DNA from: Oscillospiraceae bacterium
GTDB lineage: Bacteria; Bacillota; Clostridia; Oscillospirales; Oscillospiraceae
Reading direction: 5' to 3'
Length of the DNA: 20,829 nt
Assembly: GCA_020025395.1 (NCBI GenBank)
Contig: JAHHSE010000012.1
Coordinates: 1-20,829, forward strand
A program made the translations under genes and the position numbers. The notes beneath the pieces were generated by a model that worked only from the letters and a program-made list of their open reading frames with translations, was not told the DNA's origin and did not search any database. Numbering within the stretch: the stretch's first letter is position 1; each line of letters begins with the position of its first letter. Positions 14,327 through 20,829 of the stretch are shown here, in pieces.

Positions 14327-14668
14327 TCAAAGTCGGTTTTTCTCTCCCCAGTCACAAAGCGAGTCGAAGACGGGAATGAGAGATTCTCCTCTGGGGGAAA
14401 GTCGATACTCCACCTTGGGTGGGACCTGGGGATATTCCGTTCGGATAATCAGCTTGTCCTCCTCCAGCTCCTTCAGGGTGGCGCTTAGGGTTTTGTAGGA
14501 GATGGTGCGGATAAAGCGCTGCATCTCATTGAACCGAAGGATGCCAAAGGTAGCCAGTGTATACAATATGACCATTTTATATTTGCCGCTGATGATGGAT
14601 AGGGTGTAGTAAAAACCGGAATCCTCCAAACGGGAGTTTTGGATGGCTTGCATAAAGCTTTTTCCCAT
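14327..14668 (-). CDS. HxlR family winged-helix transcriptional regulator
   Basis: 113 residues, the usual length for this MarR-like family. The HTH core is GKYKMVILYTLA...LRFNEMQRFI (about 28-55), the recognition helix is ISYKTLSATLKELEEDKLI, and the wing is RTEYPQVPPKVEYRLSPRG. The only Cys is near the C-terminus (SLCDWG). The N-terminal redox Cys of thiol-sensing members is missing, so another signal is likely. ATG 14668 has AAAGGAGGT 4 nt upstream. It diverges from the EamA-type transporter gene, its probable target. Two TCACAAT repeats lie between its -10 box and its start. Confidence 0.92.
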   Translation of the reverse strand: MGKSFMQAIQNSRLEDSGFYYTLSIISGKYKMVILYTLATFGILRFNEMQRFIRTISYKTLSATLKELEEDKLIIRTEYPQVPPKVEYRLSPRGESLIPVFDSLCDWGEKNRL

Positions 14669-14697
14669 AGTGACCTCCTTTTATCCATTGAATCAGT

Positions 14698-14750
14698 TCA
14701 CAATACACGATCACAATTCTCATTATATCCAGAAAGAGGAAAAAGGTCAA
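14698..14750 (-). promoter_or_regulatory. HxlR gene promoter and candidate operator
   Basis: Minus strand: TTGACC (14750-14745), 17 bp, TATAAT (14727-14722). Just downstream are two direct repeats, read as TCACAAT on the plus strand, at 14698-14704 and 14711-14717, 13 nt apart. Their position suits autorepression. I see no convincing plus-strand promoter for the transporter gene in this gap. Confidence 0.6.
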
Positions 14751-14829
14751 GAGAGGGACACCGAAACAGATACAGCGCCCTGAAAAGGGAGACACAGCCC
14801 AAAAATGAAGAGAGAAAAGAGGAACATAC

Positions 14830-15867
14830 ATGGAAATGGATGGGAAACGGTACCGAAAGGGGATCCTGTTTGGGATTCTGGTGGGCATTGTCTGGGGCTT
14901 GGATGGGGTTCTGATGGGCAGGGTGGGACTTTCCCCTCTGTTTACCGATCAGACCTATGCCGCCTCCCTGGGAATCTCCGGGACGGCGCTCTCCTTCTCC
15001 CCCCTGGTCACAGCGTTTTTCCACGAGAGCTTCTGTTTTTTGTGGGTCTCACTGGTCCTGCTCTTTCGCAAGCAGTTTCGCCAGGTGTTCCGCATTCTGT
15101 TCAGCACCAGGAAGGGGAGGGCCACAGCCCTGGCGGCCCTGGTGGGTTCCCCCATCGGCATGAGCGCCTACCTGCTGGGGATCAGATATGCGGGGGCGCC
15201 TTACGCCTCCAGCATCTCGGTGATCTACCCCGGTGTGGGGGCACTCATCTCCTGGCTGGTGCTGAAGGAGAAGCTCTCCAAGCGAGCGGTGATCGGCATC
15301 GCCGTCAGTCTCTTCGGTTCCTTTATGCTTGGCTTTAACCCCGCCGGGGATGTGCCTGAGACCTTTGGAAAGGGCGTTCTCTTTGCCGGTCTGGCCGTGC
15401 TGGGCTGGGCTTTGGAGGGGGTTATCATCGGCTTTGTCATGAAACACATCAAAGGGGAGGACAAGGTGGAGGCCACTCCCCAGCAGCTGCTCTGCATCCG
15501 ATACTTCATTGCCATGCTGGCCTATGCTGGGATTGTCCTCCCGCTGATCGGCGGCTATCCCATGGCCGGGGAGATCGTCTCTCAAGGTCTGGTCTTCCGC
15601 TATGGGGGGATCGCCATTCTGGGGGCCATCACCTATCTTTCCTGGTATAAGGCCGTGGACCTGATCGGAGCCGCCATGGGGACTGCGCTGAACAGCACCG
15701 CCGCCCTCTGGACGCTGATTTTCAGTGCCGTGCTGTTTTCGGGCAAGGTCACCCCCGCCCTGGTCATATGGGGTGTGGTGATTGTCATCGGGGTCTTTCT
15801 CTTTTCGGTGGATCCGGCCGCCTTGTTGAAAAAGAGGAGAAACGCAGGAGAGGACCATAAAAAATGA
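14830..15867 (+). CDS. DMT superfamily (EamA-type) transporter
   Basis: 345 residues with about ten hydrophobic segments in two EamA-like halves (about 10-155 and 185-335). The segments include GILFGILVGIVWGLDGVLMG, YAGAPYASSISVIYPGVGALI and GAAMGTALNSTAALWTLIF. The C-terminus is basic and cytoplasmic. ATG 14830 follows AGAGG. Family members export or import small metabolites; the substrate is unknown. The gene for the flavin/Fe-S oxidoreductase begins 23 nt later, so the two are co-transcribed and probably act on related compounds. Confidence 0.9.
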   Translation: MEMDGKRYRKGILFGILVGIVWGLDGVLMGRVGLSPLFTDQTYAASLGISGTALSFSPLVTAFFHESFCFLWVSLVLLFRKQFRQVFRILFSTRKGRATALAALVGSPIGMSAYLLGIRYAGAPYASSISVIYPGVGALISWLVLKEKLSKRAVIGIAVSLFGSFMLGFNPAGDVPETFGKGVLFAGLAVLGWALEGVIIGFVMKHIKGEDKVEATPQQLLCIRYFIAMLAYAGIVLPLIGGYPMAGEIVSQGLVFRYGGIAILGAITYLSWYKAVDLIGAAMGTALNSTAALWTLIFSAVLFSGKVTPALVIWGVVIVIGVFLFSVDPAALLKKRRNAGEDHKK

Positions 15868-15889
15868 GGGTGAAAAAGGGGGAAAATCA

Positions 15890-18496
15890 ATGCTGAAAGA
15901 AGAAATCGTCCAGAATATGCGGCACATTGTGGACAGCTGCATGGGGGAGGAGATTCCCGCCTGTGTGACCACCTGTCCCATGCATACCGATGTAAAGGAA
16001 TATATCCGCCTGATTCGGGAGGGCAAGGGGGGAGAGGCCGTCAAGGTCATTCGGGAGAAGCTGTTCCTCCCCCGTACCCTGGGCCGGATCTGCGCCCATC
16101 CCTGTGAGGGGAAATGTAAGTGGAACGAGGGCCGCAGCCCCATGGCCATCCGGGCCTTAAAGCGCTACGCTGCCGACAATTTTGACCGGGCGGAGGACTG
16201 GGATCTGGAGATTGGGCCGGAAAACGGAAAGCATGTGGCGGTCATCGGCGCAGGCCCCTCCGGGCTCCAGGCGGCCCTGGATCTCCGCCGGGGCGGATGC
16301 AGGGTCACTGTCTATGAGAAGCTCCCCGTGCGGGGGGGCATGATGCGGGTAGGCATTCCGGAGTACCGTCTGCCCCGTGACATTCTGGAGAGCGAGATCA
16401 GCTATCTGGATCGGCTGGGGGTCAGGTTCCGGATGAATTTTGAGGTGGGCCGAGACCAGAGCCTCTCCCAGATGATGGAGGAGCATGACGCCGTGGTGGT
16501 TGCCGTGGGCAAGCATCAGGGCCGGGTAGACCGGAGTCTGGCGCACTGGGATGGGGAAGGGGTGTACAGCGCGGCCGCTTTTCAGCGGGAAGCAGCCCTC
16601 ACCGGCGGGATCGCCGGAGTGGGGAAATGCGTCCTGGTGGTGGGCGGAGGCGATGTGGCCATGGACTGCGCCCGGACCGCCCTGCGCTGCGGACCGGTGG
16701 AAAAGGCCTATGACATCTGCCTGGAAAACAGCTTTGAAGCCATGCCCGCCTCCGCGCATGAGATTGCAGCCGATCTGGAGGAAGGGGTCAAATTCTATCT
16801 GGGACAGGCCATCCGGACGATTCATGTGGATGAGAACAATCGGGTCTGCGGGGTGACCCTCCGAAAGTGCCTCTCCCTGTTTGATGACCAAAAGCGGTTT
16901 GCCCCTGTCTACGATGAAAACGATACCATGGAGCTGCCCGATGTGGACACCATCGTCTTTGCCATCGGCCAGGGCGTGGAGGGGGACTTTGCCAAGGGGA
17001 TTCTGGAGCAGCATCCCAACGGGAATTTTATCTGTGACCATGAGACGCTCCAGTCCTCCACCCATGAAAAGCTGTTCTGCGCCGGGGAGGCGGCGGGGGA
17101 AGCCGTAATGGTGATTCAGGCCATGGCCACAGGGCGACGGGCGGCGGAGTCCGTCCTCCGTTTCCTCAAAGGGGAGAGCCTGACCGAGGGCCGGGACCTG
17201 AAGGACACCTGGACCTATGAGACCAGGCTGGATATGCCCACTGACTGGGAGGAGATTGAGGGGAGCCGTCTGGCCGCCCGCTCCATCCCTCTGGAGGAGC
17301 GGCGGAAGAACTTCAGGGAGGTGGAGCTGGTCTATACAAAGGAGGAGGCCGAGGAAGAGGCTGCCCGCTGTCGTCAGTGCGCCTGTCGGCTGTGCATGAA
17401 GGAGTGTATCATGCTCAATGACTTCACGGACTGCCCCAAGACCCTCTTCCGGGAGTATTTGGAAAAGGGCCACCTGGAGATGGACCACATGATTGCCTAC
17501 TCCTGTAACGAGTGCAGCCAGTGTACCCTGAAATGTCCCAAGTCACTGGATCTTCGCTCTAATTTCCAGGCCATGAAGATAGACCTGGCGGAGGAGAATC
17601 AGGGCATTGTCCCTCTGGAGGCGCTGAAGCCCAGCGAGGCGGGACAGGTGAAGGAGTGCTCGGAGGAGTATTGCACCACCGTACCCGGTTCGCCCAGGTC
17701 CTCGGACGGACTTGGGAAGCAGAAGACCAAATATGTCTTTGTCCCCGGATGCACCGTCCCCGCTTACACCCCCGCCGGGGTGGAAAACATCCTCTGTCAC
17801 CTGAGGGATTCCCTTGGGGAGGAGAATGTGGGGGCCTTGCTCCAATGCTGCGGCAAGGTCTCCCGCTTTATGGGCGAGGAGGAAAGGTTCGAGGAGCGGA
17901 ACAGGCTGGCCTTGGACAAGCTGGACGAAATGGGCTGTGAGGTCATTATCACGGTCTGCCCCTCCTGTTTCAAAATTTTTAAGGAGACGGCCAAAAACCA
18001 GCGGGTGATCTCCTATTGGGATCTCATGTATCAGCTGATTGGCGTTCCGGAGCGATCCCGCGGGATCGGTCGGGATTCCGATGTGGTCTTCAATTTCCAC
18101 GACTCCTGTGTGACACGGGATGAGCCTACCCACCATCGAAGTGTTCGATGGATGATGGATCAGATGGGCTATCGGTGGGAGGAGATCGGGCGCAACGGGG
18201 AAGACACCCGCTGCTGCGGGGTGGGCGGCATGGTCTGCACCTCCGACCCGGCCCTCTACGAGCGGGTCTATACCCGCCGGGTGGGGGATTTCAGCTCCCG
18301 GCACATTGTGACCTACTGCGGCTCCTGCCGGGGGACCTTTGAGACAGCGGGACTGGATTCCATCCATATCCTGGATCTGATGTTTGGTCCCGTCCATATG
18401 TCGGATCAGGCCGGGAAGCGTGGCTGCAAGGATGAAAATGAGATGTGGCAGCGCCGTCTGGAGACACGGGAAAGACTCAATCGTTTTAAAAAATAA
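15890..18496 (+). CDS. GltD-HdrD-like fusion: FAD/NAD(P) oxidoreductase with Fe-S and two CCG domains
   Basis: 868 residues, cytoplasmic, without membrane segments. 1-100: GltD-type 4Fe-4S dicluster domain (CVTTCPMHTDV, CAHPCEGKC). 115-425: FAD fold (GAGPSG 120-125) and NAD(P) site (VVGGGDVAMDCARTA 250-264), ending at the FAD-contacting CAGEAAG. 490-560: ferredoxin-like Cys sets (CRQCACRLCMKEC 494-506; CNECSQCTLKCP 539-550). 615-815: two complete CCG motifs, Cys621/653-654/690/693 and Cys740/775-776/810/813, as in the heterodisulfide reductase B/D subunits that hold noncubane 4Fe-4S clusters. ATG 15890 follows AAGGGGG. It may pass electrons from NAD(P)H to a disulfide or other acceptor; the substrate is unknown. 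Confidence 0.88.
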   Translation: MLKEEIVQNMRHIVDSCMGEEIPACVTTCPMHTDVKEYIRLIREGKGGEAVKVIREKLFLPRTLGRICAHPCEGKCKWNEGRSPMAIRALKRYAADNFDRAEDWDLEIGPENGKHVAVIGAGPSGLQAALDLRRGGCRVTVYEKLPVRGGMMRVGIPEYRLPRDILESEISYLDRLGVRFRMNFEVGRDQSLSQMMEEHDAVVVAVGKHQGRVDRSLAHWDGEGVYSAAAFQREAALTGGIAGVGKCVLVVGGGDVAMDCARTALRCGPVEKAYDICLENSFEAMPASAHEIAADLEEGVKFYLGQAIRTIHVDENNRVCGVTLRKCLSLFDDQKRFAPVYDENDTMELPDVDTIVFAIGQGVEGDFAKGILEQHPNGNFICDHETLQSSTHEKLFCAGEAAGEAVMVIQAMATGRRAAESVLRFLKGESLTEGRDLKDTWTYETRLDMPTDWEEIEGSRLAARSIPLEERRKNFREVELVYTKEEAEEEAARCRQCACRLCMKECIMLNDFTDCPKTLFREYLEKGHLEMDHMIAYSCNECSQCTLKCPKSLDLRSNFQAMKIDLAEENQGIVPLEALKPSEAGQVKECSEEYCTTVPGSPRSSDGLGKQKTKYVFVPGCTVPAYTPAGVENILCHLRDSLGEENVGALLQCCGKVSRFMGEEERFEERNRLALDKLDEMGCEVIITVCPSCFKIFKETAKNQRVISYWDLMYQLIGVPERSRGIGRDSDVVFNFHDSCVTRDEPTHHRSVRWMMDQMGYRWEEIGRNGEDTRCCGVGGMVCTSDPALYERVYTRRVGDFSSRHIVTYCGSCRGTFETAGLDSIHILDLMFGPVHMSDQAGKRGCKDENEMWQRRLETRERLNRFKK

Positions 18497-18542
18497 AAAA
18501 AAGCGCCTTTCTCTTGACAAGCTTAAGGGAAAGGCGTTTTTT
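18494..18542 (+). terminator. Intrinsic terminator after the oxidoreductase gene
   Basis: CGCCTTTCTC (18504-18513), a 13-nt loop, GGGAAAGGCG (18527-18536), then six T. A run of A lies on the 5' side. The stem is 10 bp with one wobble. Confidence 0.88.
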
Positions 18543-18606
18543 GAGAAAATGCGGGTAAAGCTCCAGAGAACAGGAAAGCAGCCCGAAAAACGAAGCTCCT
18601 CCTCTC

Positions 18607-18635
18607 TTGACAAAAAAGGGGAAAGAGAATATAAT
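18607..18635 (+). promoter_or_regulatory. Consensus promoter of the first cobalamin riboswitch
   Basis: TTGACA (18607-18612), 17 bp, TATAAT (18630-18635): a perfect match to the vegetative consensus. Transcription would start near 18642, exactly at the 5' edge of the riboswitch. Confidence 0.92.
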
Positions 18636-18641
18636 ACAGGC

Positions 18642-18755
18642 GCGAACAGGTCATGCGCTTGATGTATGCGAAGTGACAAGCCGGTGAGAATCCGGCGCAG
18701 TCTTACCTCTACTGTATGTGGTTTCGGCCATAAGCCAGGTCCGTCAGCCTGTCGC
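18642..18755 (+). ncRNA. Cobalamin riboswitch 1, compact architecture
   Basis: Conserved pieces in order: GCCGGTGAGAATCCGGC-GCAG (the GGTG-N-AATCC hairpin), CTACTGT, and AAGCCAGG. Closing stem P1 pairs GCGA-ACAGG near 18643-18650 with CCTGT-CGC (18748-18755). At about 114 nt it lacks the long peripheral arm seen in the second riboswitch, so it is probably a class II or variant B12 switch. An alternative-pairing terminator follows directly. Confidence 0.85.
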
Positions 18756-18775
18756 ATGGTAATTGATCAAGGTGG

Positions 18776-18919
18776 TATCCATTGCCGATTTATGCAACTG
18801 TGCCCACAATCGGGGGATGGCCGCTTTTTGTACCCTTTTTTGTGGAGAAAGCTTGTTTGCAGGGATCGGCAATGGATATCTGCATTGTATCGGCAGATTC
18901 CATGGTCTGCCGATTTTTT
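18776..18919 (+). terminator. Expression platform with alternative pairings and terminator
   Basis: The final terminator is ATCGGCAGA (18889-18897), an 8-nt loop, TCTGCCGAT (18906-18914) and six T. Upstream, the 14 nt at 18776-18789 (TATCCATTGCCGAT) are perfectly complementary to 18865-18878 (ATCGGCAATGGATA). ATCGGCA occurs at 18865 and 18889, and TGCCGAT at 18783 and 18908, so the helices can exchange partners. A weaker early hairpin with five T ends near 18829. Confidence 0.75.
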
Positions 18920-18959
18920 CTGTAAACCCGCAACGCAGATGCAAAACTCTGAGGAGGGG

Positions 18960-19553
18960 GTGAGGGCTGTCAGCAAGCGAAGAATGGCTCGGCCGATGAG
19001 CCTGACACCAGAGGAAACGGATCATTACCGAAGGCTGATTGAAGAGCTGGCGGAGCAGGCGGAACAGGCGCTCAACACGCAGCAGGCAGAAGAGCGTATG
19101 TACAAGCGATATCATTTTCTGACCCTGTCCGACGGGCTGGGGCGGGCGGTCTGTCTCGGCTATTCTGATGAGGAGCTGCTGGAGATCCTTCGGCAGACCG
19201 CGCGGAAGCTGGGCCGGGCCCCGACGCAAAATGAGGTGTTCTTTCTCTACCGCATTTATCTGAAGTCCCGGTTTCGCACCTGGCCGGCGGCCCTGCGGAA
19301 GGCGGGGATGCGCCAGATGCCTGCGGCGGATCTGGAGATGCCGGATTGGGCCTCCATGGAGGCCGAGGAACCGGAGATTTGCGCCGCCCTGCAAAAGGTA
19401 TCTCTCCTCCAGAAGCGGGTGGGATACCCACCCAGGAAGCGGGAGGTACCGCAGGCAAAGATCCTCTGTGAGCGATTTGGTTCTTGGGAAAATACCATTG
19501 CGGCCTCTGATGGATTTCAAAAATGGCTGTCAGAAAGGAGATCCGGAGCCTGA
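18960..19553 (+). CDS. Putative DNA-binding protein with homing-endonuclease-associated repeats
   Basis: About 197 residues from GTG 18960 (SD GAGG 18951-18954 within GAGGAGG). ATG 18984 or 18996 are alternatives without a good ribosome binding site. The frame is open further upstream, but that part is the riboswitch. Two regions resemble HNH-associated helical repeats. The first is SDEELLEILRQTARKLGRAPTQNEV...FRTWPAALRKAGM. A more diverged one is EEPEICAALQKVSLLQKRVGYPPRKREV...FGSWENTIAAS. No HNH or other nuclease motif is present, so it may only bind DNA. The N-terminus is a charged helix. It is placed behind the B12 riboswitch and terminator, so its expression should fall when cobalamin is plentiful. 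Family assignment is moderate. Confidence 0.7.
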   Translation: MRAVSKRRMARPMSLTPEETDHYRRLIEELAEQAEQALNTQQAEERMYKRYHFLTLSDGLGRAVCLGYSDEELLEILRQTARKLGRAPTQNEVFFLYRIYLKSRFRTWPAALRKAGMRQMPAADLEMPDWASMEAEEPEICAALQKVSLLQKRVGYPPRKREVPQAKILCERFGSWENTIAASDGFQKWLSERRSGA

Positions 19554-19581
19554 TCACAACTGAATAGGACATTTTTTGTGG

Positions 19582-19768
19582 CCCTGGTTCGGCAGTTTTG
19601 CAGAGACAGGGATGAACAAGGGAACCGGGTGAGATTCCCGGACGGTAAACCGCCGCTGTAATCGCTGAGAGATCGAAATCGTTGGTGAAAGCCAGTCACT
19701 GGGGAGACCTGGGAAGGCAGATGAGATCTTGTGGAAAAGTTCCGGATGCGAGAGTCAGAAGACCTACA
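19582..19768 (+). ncRNA. Cobalamin riboswitch 2, full-length class I type
   Basis: Conserved pieces in order: AAGGGAACCGGGTGAGATTCCCGG, ACGGTAAACCGCCGCTGTAATCG, AAAGCCAGTCACTGGGG, CTGGGAAGGC, then GATGCGAGAGTCAGAAGACCTAC. This is the layout of the long B12 element, about 185 nt, with the peripheral GTCACTGG/GGGAAGGC arm. The 5' end is approximate. It begins about 30 nt after the previous gene. I found no strong promoter of its own, so it may lie within the same transcript. Confidence 0.92.
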
Positions 19769-19815
19769 AGAAATGGAGAAGGGCTGTATGTATATATGGC
19801 CCGACCATAGAAAAA

Positions 19816-19856
19816 CGGCTGTGGCGATCATTGGAGATCGGTCACGGCATTTTTTA
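19816..19856 (+). terminator. Riboswitch 2 terminator
   Basis: GCTGTGGCGATC (19818-19829), loop ATTGGA, GATCGGTCACGGC (19836-19848) and then ATTTTTT. The stem has one bulge. CGGCAT-TTTTT-ATGCCG right behind it can fold the T-tract into a loop. The next gene's ribosome binding site lies 25 nt further on. Confidence 0.75.
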
Positions 19857-19892
19857 TGCCGGAAACCGAGAGGAAGAAACGGAGGAGTCAGT

Positions 19893-20829
19893 ATGAAGCA
19901 AAACCAGAAGTCATGGAAAGGAAGGATTTTAAGCCTGTTGTTGGCGGCCGCTCTGTTGGTCCCCAATTTCTCCTTCCCCGCTCAGGCAGCGGAGGAGGAG
20001 CAGGCGATGCCTTCGGCGGAGTCTACCCGGACCACCCAACCGGTTGGGCTGTATAAAGACAGTGAGGTTATTCATATCCAAACCTATGAGGATCTGAAAA
20101 AAATTGATCCATCCAATCCCAAGGCCCACTTTATTCTAGATAATGATATTACAATACCAGCAAAAAAATATTTGACATTGAATAGCCCCCTTAAGGGTGT
20201 GTTTGATGGAAGAGGCCATACAATTGCATTTGCAGATACTAGACCCAATGTAAAATATCTGTTTGAAACAATTGATGCCACCGGTGTCGTGCAGAATGTC
20301 CGCTTCACAGGTACACTCAGCCAGTCAACTCCTGGGAGTAACGGTGCACTTGAACATGGTCCTTGCGGCAACACTGTTCGTGGAGCCGTAATTAACTGTG
20401 TGTCTGAGGTAACTGGAAATGCCGCCAGTGGATTTGCCAGAGATATTGATGGCGGTGTCATCGCCAACTGCGTTTCTGTTGTCAATCCCCAGAATCCCAT
20501 TGCCAGGACAAGCACAGCCGGCGGAGTGGTCAATTCTGTTTGGAAGACAGATATGACCAACAACCTCCCTGAAAATGCCCTGGTGGACAGCGGCGCCTAT
20601 GACCTGAGCCAGGATACCGTGCTGACAAAGCTCAATGCCAATGTGGGGAAATATGGATGTAAGTGGAAGATGGGCAATGGACATCCTGTTCTTGTCCCCT
20701 CTGTTCTGGATGAGTCTGGTCCGTGGCATGGGCTTTTGGAGGGTGGCCGCGGTGGATGGGCCAATTCGCACTTTGCGACGCCGACCCGTCAGGCACCGAA
20801 TTTCGCCAAACCCGGACAGCGCTGTGAGA
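19893..20829 (+). CDS. Secreted beta-helix-like protein under B12 control (3' partial)
   Basis: Open to the window end: 312 residues seen, no stop codon. ATG 19893 has GGAGGAG at 19881-19887. A Sec signal peptide is clear: MKQNQKSWKGR, hydrophobic core ILSLLLAAALLVP, likely cleavage after AQA at about residue 32. A linker rich in Glu, Ser and Thr follows. Then come GLUG-like beta-helix rungs: FILDNDITI, LKGVFDGRGHTIAF, LFETIDATGVVQNVRFTG, GAVINCVSEVTG, GGVIANCVSVVN. The segment around 20080-20540 is more AT-rich than its surroundings. Surface proteins behind B12 riboswitches in gut Firmicutes often carry cobalamin-binding modules; none is visible in this part, so a role in B12 capture is inference. 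Confidence 0.85.
   Translation, partial: MKQNQKSWKGRILSLLLAAALLVPNFSFPAQAAEEEQAMPSAESTRTTQPVGLYKDSEVIHIQTYEDLKKIDPSNPKAHFILDNDITIPAKKYLTLNSPLKGVFDGRGHTIAFADTRPNVKYLFETIDATGVVQNVRFTGTLSQSTPGSNGALEHGPCGNTVRGAVINCVSEVTGNAASGFARDIDGGVIANCVSVVNPQNPIARTSTAGGVVNSVWKTDMTNNLPENALVDSGAYDLSQDTVLTKLNANVGKYGCKWKMGNGHPVLVPSVLDESGPWHGLLEGGRGGWANSHFATPTRQAPNFAKPGQRCE

Noticed and set aside
14041..14379. A 112-residue plus-strand frame between the ZIP and HxlR genes
   Set aside because: It would start in the ZIP promoter, lacks a ribosome binding site, and overlaps the terminator and 3' end of the HxlR gene.
16157..17488. A 443-residue minus-strand frame opposite the oxidoreductase gene
   Set aside because: Shadow frame with low-complexity composition opposite a protein with intact FAD, NAD(P) and Fe-S motifs.
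18666..18959. N-terminal extension of the HNH-repeat protein frame through the riboswitch
   Set aside because: The open frame there runs across the cobalamin aptamer and its terminator; the ribosome binding site at 18951-18957 places the real start after them.
1..20829. CRISPR arrays, tRNA or rRNA genes, insertion sequences or prophage genes
   Set aside because: No regularly spaced direct repeats, no transposase or integrase frame, and no tRNA- or rRNA-like sequence was seen on either strand.

Overview
The window reads as chromosomal DNA of a Gram-positive, low-oxygen Clostridia bacterium, most likely an Oscillospiraceae-type gut Firmicute of the Flavonifractor/Lawsonibacter kind. The grounds are the strong AGGAGG ribosome binding sites, TTGACA-N17-TATAAT promoters, GC-rich genes separated by AT-rich gaps, a clostridial-style glycolytic cluster, a feoB with a Cys-rich partner, and a large flavin/Fe-S fusion enzyme. 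The genus is inference; no rRNA or tRNA gene is present.

Layout. 1-1273: a bidirectional terminator, a 48-residue minus-strand ORF, and a divergent LysR regulator with an inverted repeat lying over both promoters. 1584-7040: an operon of trmL (apparently with an ATT start codon), pgk, tpiA, gpmI and eno, which is lower glycolysis without gap. 7041-7560: structured intergenic DNA without a supportable gene. 7567-9984: feoB and a Cys-rich membrane partner, behind a consensus promoter with two copies of AGTTAG-N6-(C/G)TAACT. 10269-12873: two tiny putative membrane proteins and a P1B-type metal ATPase that lacks the usual CPx proline. 12881-13140: an island of inverted repeats containing an exact 28-nt duplication. 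13188-14068: a minus-strand ZIP metal transporter with the same AGTTAG-N6-CTAACT operator as feoB. 14281-18542: an HxlR-type regulator divergent from an EamA-type transporter and an 868-residue GltD-HdrD-like oxidoreductase. 18607-20829: two cobalamin riboswitches of different architecture. The first lies before a small protein with homing-endonuclease-associated repeats, the second before a secreted beta-helix-like protein that runs off the window.

How the genes work together. Three themes appear. (1) Triose-phosphate metabolism: the pgk-tpiA-gpmI-eno products interconvert dihydroxyacetone phosphate, glyceraldehyde 3-phosphate and 1,3-bisphosphoglycerate down to phosphoenolpyruvate. (2) Metal homeostasis: Fe(II) uptake by FeoB and divalent metal uptake by ZIP share one operator, which implies one metal-sensing repressor (DtxR/MntR-like by site character; the repressor is not in the window). 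A P-type ATPase for an unknown metal lies between them. (3) Cobalamin: two B12 riboswitches within 1.2 kb control a putative DNA-binding protein and an exported surface protein, so the right edge is probably the start of a B12-responsive surface or uptake locus. This last locus is the best candidate for an undescribed system.
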